Shown here: positions 1 through 8,852 of the stretch, one piece after another
Numbering within the stretch: the first letter of the stretch is position 1
How the letters are laid out: every line of letters starts with the position of its first letter
Assembly: GCF_943373825.1 (NCBI RefSeq)
Contig: NZ_CALSBP010000002.1
Span: forward strand, 3,953,890-4,017,889
Length of the DNA: 64,000 bases
Reading direction: 5' to 3'
Source: Aquimarina spinulae
GTDB lineage: Bacteria > Bacteroidota > Bacteroidia > Flavobacteriales > Flavobacteriaceae
The notes under the pieces: model-generated
The model's input: the letters and a program-made list of their open reading frames with translations, nothing else
What the model was told of the DNA's origin: nothing
Databases searched by the model: none
Position numbers and translations under genes: made by a program

Positions 1-1110
1 GAAGTGATTGATATAGAAAAATCAGAAAATACATATGAATTGTCTCTAGATAACCAAGACACTGTTTATTCTGAAAAAGTAATCTTATCTGTTGGTTCTC
101 TACCTGTTAATCACCTTTGGAAAAATGAAGATATAATAGAAGAGGATAATTTACTTTTTGTAAATGATCCTTACAGTTCTGAGTTAAAGACAACTTTAGA
201 GAAAATCGATAGCTTTCTTGAAAAACAATCAGAAAAGAAAACTAATGTGCTTATAGTAGGAGCCAATGCAAGTGGATTAGAGTTGCTTTATAAATTAAAT
301 GATGTCGAAAAAATAAAATCTAGAATTAATAAATTCATTATTCTTTCTACTCAAGGATTATTGCCAGATGCCGTTATCGATGAAAAACGAAAAAAAGAAT
401 ACACGCCTTTTAACTTACAGGCATTAACCAAAGAAAAAAATATAACTGCAGAAATTATAGCAGAAGCAACATTTAAAGATTTGGATTATGCCGATCAGAT
501 TCATCTGGGAGCAGCGTCTACAGTAGATATTATATCAAAAGCTTTTGGCACTTTGTTAAATAAGTTAGACCCAGAAGAACTAAAAAAGTTTGCTTGCCAT
601 TATGGTAATGAAATAGGAAGAAGACAACGATGTGCCGGTTTTCATTATTCTAAAACCGTTGATGAATTGAAGGAGGAAAATCGTTTTGATCATATTGCAG
701 GACGATTTAGAGATATTAATAACGAAACTACAGGAGAATATTCTTTAGAATATTTAGATACAAAATCTGGGAAAAATAAGACCCATGAAGATTCTGTAGG
801 TATAGTGATTAATTGTGTAGGTAGTACAAATCTAACCAAACAAAATATCCCAGAATTATTAAAGAAATTAATAGAGAAAGGATATTGCAAACCTAACGAT
901 TCTAAGATAGGATTCGAAGTTAATGAGCAATTAGAAGCTTCTGATAATTTACATATTGTCGGACCACTACTAGCAGGAAATGTGTTTGATGGGAAAGCTG
1001 TGTGGCATGTTGAACATTGTGGTAGAATTATATGGCTATCACAAGTGTTATCTGAAAAAATGAATGATTACTTTTTAAAAAAAACTGAATTAAAAGAAAA
1101 ACCTATATAG
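1..1110 (+). CDS. FAD/NAD(P)-binding oxidoreductase, C-terminal part (5' end outside window)
   Basis: The frame is open from the first base, so the gene starts upstream and its N-terminal FAD-binding glycine motif is missing here. The visible part carries a second dinucleotide-binding segment, a hydrophobic strand followed by VGANASGLELLYKL (about residue 85), and the late flavoprotein segment LHIVGPLLAGNVFDGKAVWHVEHCG. This layout fits the FAD-NAD(P)-binding family (PF13454-like), whose members are often called hydroxyacylglutathione hydrolase-like or simply FAD-binding proteins; the substrate is unknown. It is followed after 38 bases by two FemAB-like acyltransferases on the same strand, so a shared pathway is likely. 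Family assignment is by motif only. Confidence 0.75.
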   Translation, partial: EVIDIEKSENTYELSLDNQDTVYSEKVILSVGSLPVNHLWKNEDIIEEDNLLFVNDPYSSELKTTLEKIDSFLEKQSEKKTNVLIVGANASGLELLYKLNDVEKIKSRINKFIILSTQGLLPDAVIDEKRKKEYTPFNLQALTKEKNITAEIIAEATFKDLDYADQIHLGAASTVDIISKAFGTLLNKLDPEELKKFACHYGNEIGRRQRCAGFHYSKTVDELKEENRFDHIAGRFRDINNETTGEYSLEYLDTKSGKNKTHEDSVGIVINCVGSTNLTKQNIPELLKKLIEKGYCKPNDSKIGFEVNEQLEASDNLHIVGPLLAGNVFDGKAVWHVEHCGRIIWLSQVLSEKMNDYFLKKTELKEKPI

Positions 1111-1148
1111 TACTAATAAACAACCATACCTAACTAATATTTTTACAA

Positions 1149-2237
1149 TTGGAGCAAAATTACAAACTGTTAATTAAAAACCTTGATGAAAAATCAGACA
1201 TCATAGAATATAAGACGCTCCTTCAAAAAAAATGGAACAACAATGTATATTATTCGGCCGAGCATTTGTTACATTTTGAGAAGGATTCTGATACGCTAAA
1301 ATACTTTTTGTTTGAAAAAGAAAAAGAGCCTGTTATTCTAATGCCTTTTGTTTTTAGAGAAATAAAAATAAAAGATCAGAAACATCCGTATTTTGATGTT
1401 ACAAGCCCATATGGCTATAGTGGACCTTTATTTAATGATACTGTTACAGAAGAAGATATTGCTCAATTTTGGGACAATGTTGATCAATGGTATATGGATC
1501 ATAATGTAGTAACAGAGTTTATTCGATTTAGTTTAAATGGAAACCACAAAAAATATTCAGGATGTTTAACTAATACATTATCAAATGTTAGAGGGCATCT
1601 TTTAGATAATTTTGACGATCAATGGGTGGCATTTTTACCTAAAGTTAGAAATAACTACAGAAAGGCAGTGAATCACAATTTAGTATTTAAAATATTTCAT
1701 AAGCATGAAATAACAAAAGATATCATTAAAATCTTTAATGATATCTATGTGAATACGATGAATCGCAATAATGCAGATCGTATTTATTTTTTCTCCAATA
1801 CTTATTTTGAAAACCTGATATTATCAAATTTAGATAATTTTTCTATTGCTATTGCGTATTACGAAGGTATCCCAATTTCTATCGAACTTATCATTGGTTA
1901 TAAGGATACTATTTTTGCATTTCTAGGGGGAACAAATGCAGAGTATTTTAGTTATAGACCTAATGATTTTCTTAGAGTGAAAATTATAGAATGGGCGATC
2001 AAAAATAAGATCAAATGTTATGTTTTAGGAGGAGGTATGAAAGATGGTGATGGATTGTACAGACATAAAAAATCACTTTTTCCAAAAGATGAGGATGTGA
2101 TTTTTCATACCGGAAGAAAAATTATTAATGAAAAAATTTACGATGAGCTATGTCGCTCTGCCAATCCAGAATATTCTCATGTTCATAAAGAGAATGTAAA
2201 AGATTATTTTTTTCCTTTTTATAGATTAAGTATATGA
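1149..2237 (+). CDS. FemAB/BioF2-like peptidyl- or acyltransferase
   Basis: A 362-residue GNAT-fold protein. The second half contains the pattern typical of FemAB-like and lipid II:glycine glycyltransferase relatives: a stretch with FLGGTNAEYFSYRPNDFL, then a glycine-rich turn VLGGGMKDGDGLYRHKKSLF near residue 300. Such enzymes transfer an aminoacyl or acyl group to an amine, in cell-wall peptides or in small molecules. No signal peptide or membrane helix is visible, so it acts in the cytoplasm. The start must be TTG at 1149: an in-frame stop lies at 1131-1133 and no ATG precedes the conserved region. It overlaps the next gene by four bases (ATGA), so the two are translationally coupled. Confidence 0.75.
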   Translation: MEQNYKLLIKNLDEKSDIIEYKTLLQKKWNNNVYYSAEHLLHFEKDSDTLKYFLFEKEKEPVILMPFVFREIKIKDQKHPYFDVTSPYGYSGPLFNDTVTEEDIAQFWDNVDQWYMDHNVVTEFIRFSLNGNHKKYSGCLTNTLSNVRGHLLDNFDDQWVAFLPKVRNNYRKAVNHNLVFKIFHKHEITKDIIKIFNDIYVNTMNRNNADRIYFFSNTYFENLILSNLDNFSIAIAYYEGIPISIELIIGYKDTIFAFLGGTNAEYFSYRPNDFLRVKIIEWAIKNKIKCYVLGGGMKDGDGLYRHKKSLFPKDEDVIFHTGRKIINEKIYDELCRSANPEYSHVHKENVKDYFFPFYRLSI

Positions 2238-3409
2238 AAAAGGTCCAGATAGATTATTTTTTTGAACTTTTTGAAAAAGGATTGATACCAAAAATATTTC
2301 CTAAGATTGGTAATTTAGAAAGTGAAGAAGGATTAATTAATCCAGATTATGATGAGAAATTAATAAATAATCCCGATACGGTTTACTCGGTTTTCTTTAT
2401 AGCTGATTATCTAAAACCAGAACTTAATAAAGGAGTATTTAATCTAAAAAAAATTAATCAGTTTTTTAAGGGCTATGCTATTTTACTGGATGGTTTTGCT
2501 AGTGCAGATGCTTATGTAAAATATCGTTTCCGAAGTAATGCAAAAGGAATAAGAAGGAGAGTAAAACGACTCGAATCATGTTTTCAGATTTCATATAAAA
2601 CATATTATGGCGCAATAGAAGAGGAGGAATACGATCTATTGATGGATTGTTTAGAAAAAATGTTGATCAGAAGATTTAAACAGCGTAATGATGTGAGTCA
2701 AAGTCTTATTCGATGGGATCACTATAAAAGCATATATTTTTCTTTGATTAATCAAAAAAAAGCATCATTGTTTGTTGTTTATGACAATGATAATCCAATA
2801 GTTATATCACTTAATAATCATTTTCACGGACAATTATTTAGTGCAATATCATCATATGATATTGATTACCGAAAATTTAGTTTAGGGAGTGTAGAAATTT
2901 ATAAGAAATTAGATTGGTGTATCGCAAATAATCATAAGTCATATGAGATGGGGATGGGAGATCTTACTTACAAACGAGAATGGTGCAATCATATCTATAA
3001 TTTTGAACACCAAATAATCTATCCCAAAAAATCTATTTCTGCCGCTATTAGTGCCACTATCGAATATTTGAAAGTAAGTTTTAAAGAATTTGTTTTTAAA
3101 ATAGCTTATGTTCGATATAAAAAATATAAAGCAAAACGAAAAAAGAGCACTGTTGTCTTACAGGAGCCAGAATACCAAGCATTACCTATAATAGAGGCAC
3201 AGTATGAAAAACAATACCCTATAATAGATTATAATAGTGTCGAGTATAATTTTTTAAGAAAAATTGTGTTTGACTTTTTGTATACTAGTATTGAAAAAGT
3301 ATCAGATGTTAGCGTATTAAAAGTTTTGGAAGAAGAAAATACATATTTGATTATCGGGAAATCGAAGATGCAAAAAATTGTTTTTGAGACCAATTTACAT
3401 ATGTCTTAA
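2234..3409 (+). CDS. BioF2-like (GNAT-fold) acyltransferase with C-terminal extension
   Basis: A 391-residue protein, distantly similar in plan to the gene before it. A GNAT-like core runs to about residue 265: a conserved region RFRSNAKGIRRRVKRLES, then LFSAISSYDIDYRKFSLGSV and the family-typical ending YEMGMGDLTYKREWCNHIYN. The remaining ~120 residues are a lysine-rich linker and a short alpha/beta tail that I do not recognise. The ATGA overlap with the upstream gene shows an operon. Pairs of such acyltransferases beside an FAD enzyme suggest synthesis or decoration of an amide-containing small molecule or lipid, but this is inference. Confidence 0.7.
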   Translation: MKKVQIDYFFELFEKGLIPKIFPKIGNLESEEGLINPDYDEKLINNPDTVYSVFFIADYLKPELNKGVFNLKKINQFFKGYAILLDGFASADAYVKYRFRSNAKGIRRRVKRLESCFQISYKTYYGAIEEEEYDLLMDCLEKMLIRRFKQRNDVSQSLIRWDHYKSIYFSLINQKKASLFVVYDNDNPIVISLNNHFHGQLFSAISSYDIDYRKFSLGSVEIYKKLDWCIANNHKSYEMGMGDLTYKREWCNHIYNFEHQIIYPKKSISAAISATIEYLKVSFKEFVFKIAYVRYKKYKAKRKKSTVVLQEPEYQALPIIEAQYEKQYPIIDYNSVEYNFLRKIVFDFLYTSIEKVSDVSVLKVLEEENTYLIIGKSKMQKIVFETNLHMS

Positions 3410-3462
3410 ATGATGTCGTTTTTTTACAATCCTGGCATTGTATGTCGGTATATATTTGTGAT

Positions 3463-3741
3463 ATGAAAAAAACAATTACAGCACGATTAAGTGTGCAGAA
3501 AGAAAGTACCGAACAATTTTTGATACAAGCAAAAAAGATGGTTCGGGAAAGTAATTTAGAAGAAGGTTGTATAACCTATCGTTTATATCAAGAAATAGAT
3601 GTTGATACAGAGTTTATTTTTTATGAAGAATATACAAATATGAATGCAGTGGATGCTCATAATTCTTCGAATCATTTTAAAGAATTTATTTCACTGGTAT
3701 CCTCAATACTTACATCAGAACCAGTAATAGAAGTTTTCTAA
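3463..3741 (+). CDS. Antibiotic biosynthesis monooxygenase (ABM) domain protein
   Basis: A small single-domain protein with the ABM ferredoxin-like fold: an N-terminal strand TITARLSVQ, then EEGCITYRLYQE and FIFYEEYTN, then HNSSNHFKEFI and a final strand PVIEVF. Relatives are putative quinol monooxygenases or dimeric small-molecule binding proteins. I chose the ATG at 3463 (MKKTITARL) because the domain begins there; an upstream in-frame ATG at 3442 would add seven residues. The stop codon is immediately followed by the start of an AraC regulator gene, so the two are co-transcribed. Confidence 0.8.
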   Translation: MKKTITARLSVQKESTEQFLIQAKKMVRESNLEEGCITYRLYQEIDVDTEFIFYEEYTNMNAVDAHNSSNHFKEFISLVSSILTSEPVIEVF

Positions 3742-4563
3742 TTGTTAATCAATAAAACGTCATATAAACCTAATAAAAGTTTGGCGACATATGTTGATCG
3801 AATTTATGTGCTAAAACATTCGGGAGCATTTAAATTGCCTGCGATTTTGCCTGGTACAGGTTTAGAATTGTTGTTTCATACTCATGAACCATTGCTAATA
3901 AATAATCATAAATGTGATAATGGCCATGTTATTTGTCCTAGAAATTCAATATTACATATAGATGAGTTTAGTGATGTTTCTTTTATATCGGTTCGATTTA
4001 AAAGTGGGGCTTTTCGTCACTTTTCTTCAATTCCATTTATAGAACTAAACAATCAGTTTGCTTCTGTCGAGGATATTTGGGGGGTTAAGGGTAAATATTT
4101 TTTAGAGAAACTAAATGAGCACCATACTATTAATGACAAAATTAAATGTATAGAGTCCTTTTTGCTTAAATGTTTGTATGATTACCATAATAAACAAAAT
4201 GACAAATGGGACACTATCATGCATTCTTTGTATAAGCAGTATAATTCAATTTCTTTAAAAGAATTAGCTGCTTATACTAATTTGAGTTACCGCCAGTTTG
4301 AAAGAAATTTTAAATCTCAATTTGGGATTACGCCAAAGAAAATCCAACGAATTATACGGTTTGAAGCTACGGTAAAAAAAATACTATTAAACAGAAACCC
4401 TGGGTATTTGTCTACTGCATTAGATCATGGCTATTACGATCAAAGCCATTTTATCAACGAATTTCAGTTTTTTACCGAAGAAAAGCCTTCTAACTATTTT
4501 GTGACAAAGAATTATGATCATCATTTTTATGATAAATCAATAAAAGCACCAGAAAGGTATTAG
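3742..4563 (+). CDS. AraC family transcriptional regulator
   Basis: 273 residues. The C-terminal ~100 residues hold the double helix-turn-helix of AraC/XylS proteins: ISLKELAAYTNLSYRQFERN, then GITPKKIQRIIRF, then the second helix region with ALDHGYYDQSHFINEFQFF. The N-terminal ~150 residues form the cupin-like sensing region usual for this DUF6597-type subgroup. The start is TTG at 3742, directly after the stop of the ABM gene, with no other start before the sensing domain. It probably controls the ABM gene and itself. Its last four bases overlap the convergent SGNH gene. Confidence 0.85.
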   Translation: MLINKTSYKPNKSLATYVDRIYVLKHSGAFKLPAILPGTGLELLFHTHEPLLINNHKCDNGHVICPRNSILHIDEFSDVSFISVRFKSGAFRHFSSIPFIELNNQFASVEDIWGVKGKYFLEKLNEHHTINDKIKCIESFLLKCLYDYHNKQNDKWDTIMHSLYKQYNSISLKELAAYTNLSYRQFERNFKSQFGITPKKIQRIIRFEATVKKILLNRNPGYLSTALDHGYYDQSHFINEFQFFTEEKPSNYFVTKNYDHHFYDKSIKAPERY

Positions 4564-5531
4564 TTTTTTACAAAGTTGATATCTCCTAAATATTGGGTAA
4601 TATCCTTTGCTATGATATCTCTACCATGATTGTTCCAGTGTCTGTCATAGATTAAAGTAGTAGAACGATCAGAGGTTTCAAAAGAAGCAGAGAAATCGAT
4701 GTAATTAAATTCATTTTTTTCTAAATACGATAAAAATAGAGGACTTGTTATTTTGGAGTCTAAAAGAAGCGTAAATCGTTTTTTATCATATCCATATTTA
4801 GAAATCAAGCTTTTGAAGTTGGCCAGGTATTTCTCTTCATTTTCTTTTTTAATTCTCAAAATTTCGGCATCATCTATCGAAACTGTCTTTTTTTTGGGTT
4901 TAAGCATATTAAGGAATCGATACATAAGTTCCTGAGGAGGATCTAAAATCCCAATGCTTTTACAGTATACTATTAGTTTACTTTTTTTAAGCATTTTGTT
5001 CATGGGAGACTCTAAAGCTAATCGACTATTAACAACCCGGTATTCTGCACGCGTTAAATCGTTAGAGAATTTTATACCCAAAATAACGTGGTCAATAAGA
5101 TCGAATTGAGAAGCATACGAATGTATCAGGTGTAGTTGGTCTGCAAAATCATAACCGGCATAGCCATATTCATATACTTCAATTTCAGGAATAGCATTTT
5201 CAATCTTTTTACCAATAGAGTTGTAGTAGTTTTGATGAAACCCTTCTATAAATGAATCCCCAACCAATGCTACTTCGATTTTATCTTTTGTTGGGATAAA
5301 TTCTCTATAAGAATTATACCCTGTCGTATTAATATGATATTCTGAAAAATTTTGCCTTCTGTTTCCAGTAACCGAAAAACCATTTTGGTTTGGTTTCCAT
5401 TTTTCTACTTTGTATTCGTCGAGAAATCGGGTAGGAGTGTCTTTTCCTAAATGAAAAACACGCACTAAGCCTTCTAATACGATGAGTATTAAAAAAACAT
5501 ATAAGATACTTTTGATTATAAGTTTTTTCAT
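4560..5531 (-). CDS. SGNH/GDSL hydrolase-like protein, partner of MBOAT O-acyltransferase
   Basis: 323 residues with an N-terminal membrane anchor (residues 3-22). The SGNH block I appears as VALVGDSFIEG with the nucleophile Ser at about 93, and block V as DRHWNNHG with Asp296 and His302 near the C terminus; both are needed for catalysis and both are present. It lies 54 bases downstream of an AlgI-type MBOAT gene on the same strand. In alginate and similar systems such AlgJ/AlgX-like proteins take the acyl group from the MBOAT channel and place it on a periplasmic polysaccharide. The substrate here is unknown but a capsule block lies 2 kb away. Confidence 0.8.
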   Translation of the reverse strand: MKKLIIKSILYVFLILIVLEGLVRVFHLGKDTPTRFLDEYKVEKWKPNQNGFSVTGNRRQNFSEYHINTTGYNSYREFIPTKDKIEVALVGDSFIEGFHQNYYNSIGKKIENAIPEIEVYEYGYAGYDFADQLHLIHSYASQFDLIDHVILGIKFSNDLTRAEYRVVNSRLALESPMNKMLKKSKLIVYCKSIGILDPPQELMYRFLNMLKPKKKTVSIDDAEILRIKKENEEKYLANFKSLISKYGYDKKRFTLLLDSKITSPLFLSYLEKNEFNYIDFSASFETSDRSTTLIYDRHWNNHGRDIIAKDITQYLGDINFVKN

Positions 5532-5585
5532 GTGACTTTAAAATTATATCATAATGCTTTTTTTATTGTCATTATCTATTTTTAA

Positions 5586-7037
5586 TTAGAATTGGAAATA
5601 AATAAATGATCTGTCTATGTTATCATCAAAAAACAGTAACATTCCTAAAATTACTAAAGTATATGCAACGAATCTCACGATTCTAGACTTAAATTTAAAA
5701 GGAGCGCGCTCGTCTCTTCTGATTCTAAATTCATATAAAATAAAAAGACCTAACAAAATAAAATAATCTACCATGCGATACCCTAAAGGATGTTGATAGG
5801 TTTCGTATGAAAAATTGGCGTATATCTGCTCTAAAAAACCAAAAGCATCTGTAATGGACTCAGATCTAAAGAATACTCTAGAAAATGTGACTAATAAAAA
5901 AGTGAGTAAAATTTGTGAGATTTCTGTTAAAGAGGGAAGCCAGCGATTTTCTGCTACCACAGTATTCATATAAATACGATTTCGTCCCATTAAAAAAACA
6001 GGAATGTATAAAGCAGCATGAATTGCTCCCCATACGATAAAAGTCCAGTTTGCACCATGCCAAAAACCACTCACTAAGAAAATAATAATAATATTTCTAA
6101 CCGATTTAAGTTTGCTTACTCTGCTTCCGCCAAGAGGGATATATACGTAATGTCTAAACCAGGTGGATAAAGAAACATGCCATCGCTGCCAATATTCGGC
6201 AACATTTCTAGAAAATGTAGGAAACTTAAAGTTAGACATTAATTCTATTCCAAATAGTTTGGCTGTTCCTATAGCGATATCAGAATACCCACTAAAATCT
6301 CCATAAACCTGAAAACTAAAAAGCGATACGCCAAGGATTAAAGTAGAAGCAGAATAATCGTTATAATTAAGAAAGATATCATCAACAATAGGAGCAATAG
6401 AATCTGCAATAACTACTTTTTTGAATAACCCCCAAAGTATAAGCCTTAGGCCTTCTGTGCATTGTGTGTAATTAAAAATTCTTTTGGTGGTGATTTGTGA
6501 TAAGAGATTAGAAGCTCTCTCTATGGGGCCAGCAACCAATTGAGGGAAAAAACTAACAAAAGTAGCAAATGCAATAAAATTCTTGGTAGGCGTTAATCTT
6601 TTGTAATAAATATCTAATGAATACGACATGGTCTGAAACGTATAAAAAGATATGCCTACAGGTAAAATAATCTGTAATGTCCATGTGCTTTTAAGCTCAT
6701 ATCCGAAAACAGAAAGAAAATCTACCCAGGACCCTATAAAGAAATTGTAGTATTTAAAGAAGCCTAAAAGACCGATGTTAAAAATTACACTTACCCATAA
6801 CCAGGCTTTTCTTTTTGAAGCAGAATCATTAGCATGAATAGTTTGACCTATAAAAAAATCAACAACAGTACTTGCGAGTATAAGAAATAGAAATCGCCAA
6901 TCCCATAAGCCATAAAAGATATAACTGGCGATAAGTATAAACAAATTCTGAATTTGAATTTTTTTATAGAAAATAAACCAGTAAAGAACAAAAACGACTG
7001 GCAGGAATATAAAAAAATCTAAAGAATTGAATAACAT
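5586..7037 (-). CDS. MBOAT family O-acyltransferase (AlgI/DltB-like)
   Basis: 483 residues with about ten hydrophobic helices. The MBOAT core is clear: YWQRWHVSLSTWFRHYVYIP and, about 40 residues later, SGFWHGANWTFIVWG with the conserved membrane-embedded His. The family moves acyl groups across the inner membrane for O-acetylation of exopolysaccharides or D-alanylation. The length matches AlgI. It is first in a two-gene minus-strand operon with the SGNH protein and is divergent from the exopolysaccharide genes that begin at 7719, so it likely modifies that or another secreted glycan. Confidence 0.9.
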   Translation of the reverse strand: MLFNSLDFFIFLPVVFVLYWFIFYKKIQIQNLFILIASYIFYGLWDWRFLFLILASTVVDFFIGQTIHANDSASKRKAWLWVSVIFNIGLLGFFKYYNFFIGSWVDFLSVFGYELKSTWTLQIILPVGISFYTFQTMSYSLDIYYKRLTPTKNFIAFATFVSFFPQLVAGPIERASNLLSQITTKRIFNYTQCTEGLRLILWGLFKKVVIADSIAPIVDDIFLNYNDYSASTLILGVSLFSFQVYGDFSGYSDIAIGTAKLFGIELMSNFKFPTFSRNVAEYWQRWHVSLSTWFRHYVYIPLGGSRVSKLKSVRNIIIIFLVSGFWHGANWTFIVWGAIHAALYIPVFLMGRNRIYMNTVVAENRWLPSLTEISQILLTFLLVTFSRVFFRSESITDAFGFLEQIYANFSYETYQHPLGYRMVDYFILLGLFILYEFRIRRDERAPFKFKSRIVRFVAYTLVILGMLLFFDDNIDRSFIYFQF

Positions 7038-7535
7038 CTATACCGTATATAATTATAAAATTCGGAGAAGGGTTACACAAAGAAATATAGCGAAAATATC
7101 TCATTGCTATTGAAGGGCATAAATTTTGTGTATTTAATTTTATAAATCAAATATTTATGAAGTTATTTTTTATTTGATACTAAATACTAGGTTTTGTTAT
7201 AAAAAAAAATGATGATAAGTGGGGGAAATGCCCCTGTTCAGAAATAGGTGTTATCCCCATGAAATTAATTTATTATTAAACTATACTTGTACTACCCAAA
7301 ATAGTTTACAAAAAAGTAATACGAAAAATGAATTTTGGTGATGCATTATGTTTAATTTTGCGGTAAATTATGATTTTAGGTTTAAATTCGTTTTTTATTA
7401 CAAGTAGTTTTATGGAGTATCTATAATACTTTTCTTACGGGATTTCCGTATTGTAAGGCAATATTTAGGCAAACGTGAGTCATTGAACGTTTTTTTTAAG
7501 TATTCTGTCTAAAAAATTAAATTTTGAATTGTTAA
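7038..7535. other. Intergenic region with no gene; two small inverted repeats
   Basis: No convincing open frame on either strand. It separates two divergent transcription units for polysaccharide work. Visible elements are GGGG-GAAATG-CCCC near 7222-7234, a nested inverted repeat CTTACGG...CCGTA..GTAAG at 7434-7457 (TACGG-GATTT-CCGTA at its core), and strongly AT-rich flanks. Their role is unknown; the second has the look of a protein-binding site. Confidence 0.4.
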
Positions 7536-7563
7536 TTGATTTAACTAGACTATTTTAGCTTTG
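7536..7563 (+). promoter_or_regulatory. Bacteroidota-type promoter for the exopolysaccharide genes
   Basis: TTG at 7536-7538, a 17-base spacer, then TAGCTTTG at 7556-7563, a full match to TAnnTTTG. It lies about 155 bases before the ATG at 7719, leaving a long leader. Confidence 0.6.
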
Positions 7564-7718
7564 GAAAACAAATGTAAAGTAAGTTCAAAAAAGGAAGTTC
7601 TACCCCCCTTCTTCCAGCGTTTTTTAGATTGTCATCAAAAAGATTTGACTAATTGTTATGCATGTCGCGTAATTGTTATGTCAATAGGAAATTATTGTTC
7701 ATTATTAATGGGAAAATT

Positions 7719-8852
7719 ATGAATATAATTGATTCAAAAAAAATATGGCTTTCTTCACCGCATATGGGTGGATCAGAGCAAAAATTCGTAAAAGAAGCAT
7801 TCGACACAAACTGGGTAGCACCTTTGGGTCCAAACGTTAATGGATTTGAGAGTGATATTGAAAGTTACCTTGGAGAAGATGTTTATGCTGCAGCATTAAG
7901 TTCTGGTACAGCTGCATTACACCTTGGGTTAAAACTACTTGGTGTTACGGTTGGTGATGAAGTATTATGCCAAAGTATGACATTTGCTGCTTCGGCCAAT
8001 CCAATAGTATATCTTGGTGCTAAACCTATATTTATAGATAGCGAAAGAAGTACCTGGAATCTATGTCCAGATCAACTAGAAATAGCAATAAAAGACAGAA
8101 TTGCAAAAGGTAAAAAGCCTAAAGCAATTATTGCTGTACATTTATATGGAATGCCATATAATGTAGAGGCTATTCATAATATTGCTTCAGAATACAAAAT
8201 CCCTATATTAGAAGATAGTGCAGAAGCCTTAGGAAGTTCTTATCAAGGAATTAACTGTGGAACTTTTGGAGATATTGCTATCCTTTCTTTTAATGGGAAT
8301 AAGATTATTACTACCTCTGGAGGTGGATCACTTGTTTCTAAAAAACAAGAACATAAAGATAAAGCCATTTTCTTGGCAACTCAAGCCAGAGACAATGCAC
8401 CTCATTATGAACATTCTGAAATAGGATATAATTACAGAATGAGCAATATTACTGCAGGCATAGGAAGAGGGCAGATGGAAGTTTTGGATGCCCATGTTGA
8501 TAATAGACGTAGTAATTTTGAATTTTACAAAAAGAACCTTGAAGATTCCTCTGAAATAAAGTTTTTAGAAGAACCTTCTGGATATCATTCTAATAGATGG
8601 TTAACCTGTATAGAAACCAGCTCTTATAAGTTAAGAGAAGGAATACGGTTATCACTGGCAGAAGAAAACATAGAATCAAGACCGTTATGGAAGCCCATGC
8701 ATCAACAAGCTGTATTTGCAGATTGTGATGCTTACCTCAATGGAATTTCTGATGACCTATTTGATCGCGGCCTTTGCTTACCCAGCGGGTCTAATCTTGA
8801 AGAAGATGATTTATATAGAATTGTATCAGTAATTAAAAATGTATTGAGATGA
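7719..8852 (+). CDS. DegT/DnrJ/EryC1/StrS aminotransferase (PglE-like sugar aminotransferase)
   Basis: 378 residues from the ATG at 7719; the longer frame from 7653 adds a non-conserved leader, while the family N terminus fits KIWLSSPHMGG just after this Met. The PLP lysine is in SFNGNKIITTSGGG (Lys about 195), with the family's TAALHLGLKLLGV and EDSAEALGSSY segments before it. These enzymes convert a UDP-4-keto-6-deoxy sugar to a 4-amino sugar. It overlaps by four bases (ATGA) a membrane-bound 4,6-dehydratase gene that would make that keto sugar, so together they probably give a bacillosamine- or QuiNAc4N-type nucleotide sugar for capsule or protein glycosylation. Confidence 0.88.
   Translation: MNIIDSKKIWLSSPHMGGSEQKFVKEAFDTNWVAPLGPNVNGFESDIESYLGEDVYAAALSSGTAALHLGLKLLGVTVGDEVLCQSMTFAASANPIVYLGAKPIFIDSERSTWNLCPDQLEIAIKDRIAKGKKPKAIIAVHLYGMPYNVEAIHNIASEYKIPILEDSAEALGSSYQGINCGTFGDIAILSFNGNKIITTSGGGSLVSKKQEHKDKAIFLATQARDNAPHYEHSEIGYNYRMSNITAGIGRGQMEVLDAHVDNRRSNFEFYKKNLEDSSEIKFLEEPSGYHSNRWLTCIETSSYKLREGIRLSLAEENIESRPLWKPMHQQAVFADCDAYLNGISDDLFDRGLCLPSGSNLEEDDLYRIVSVIKNVLR

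Noticed and set aside
7653..7718. Upstream ATG/TTG as start of the aminotransferase
   Set aside because: The added 22 residues are not like the family N terminus, which begins just after the Met at 7719.
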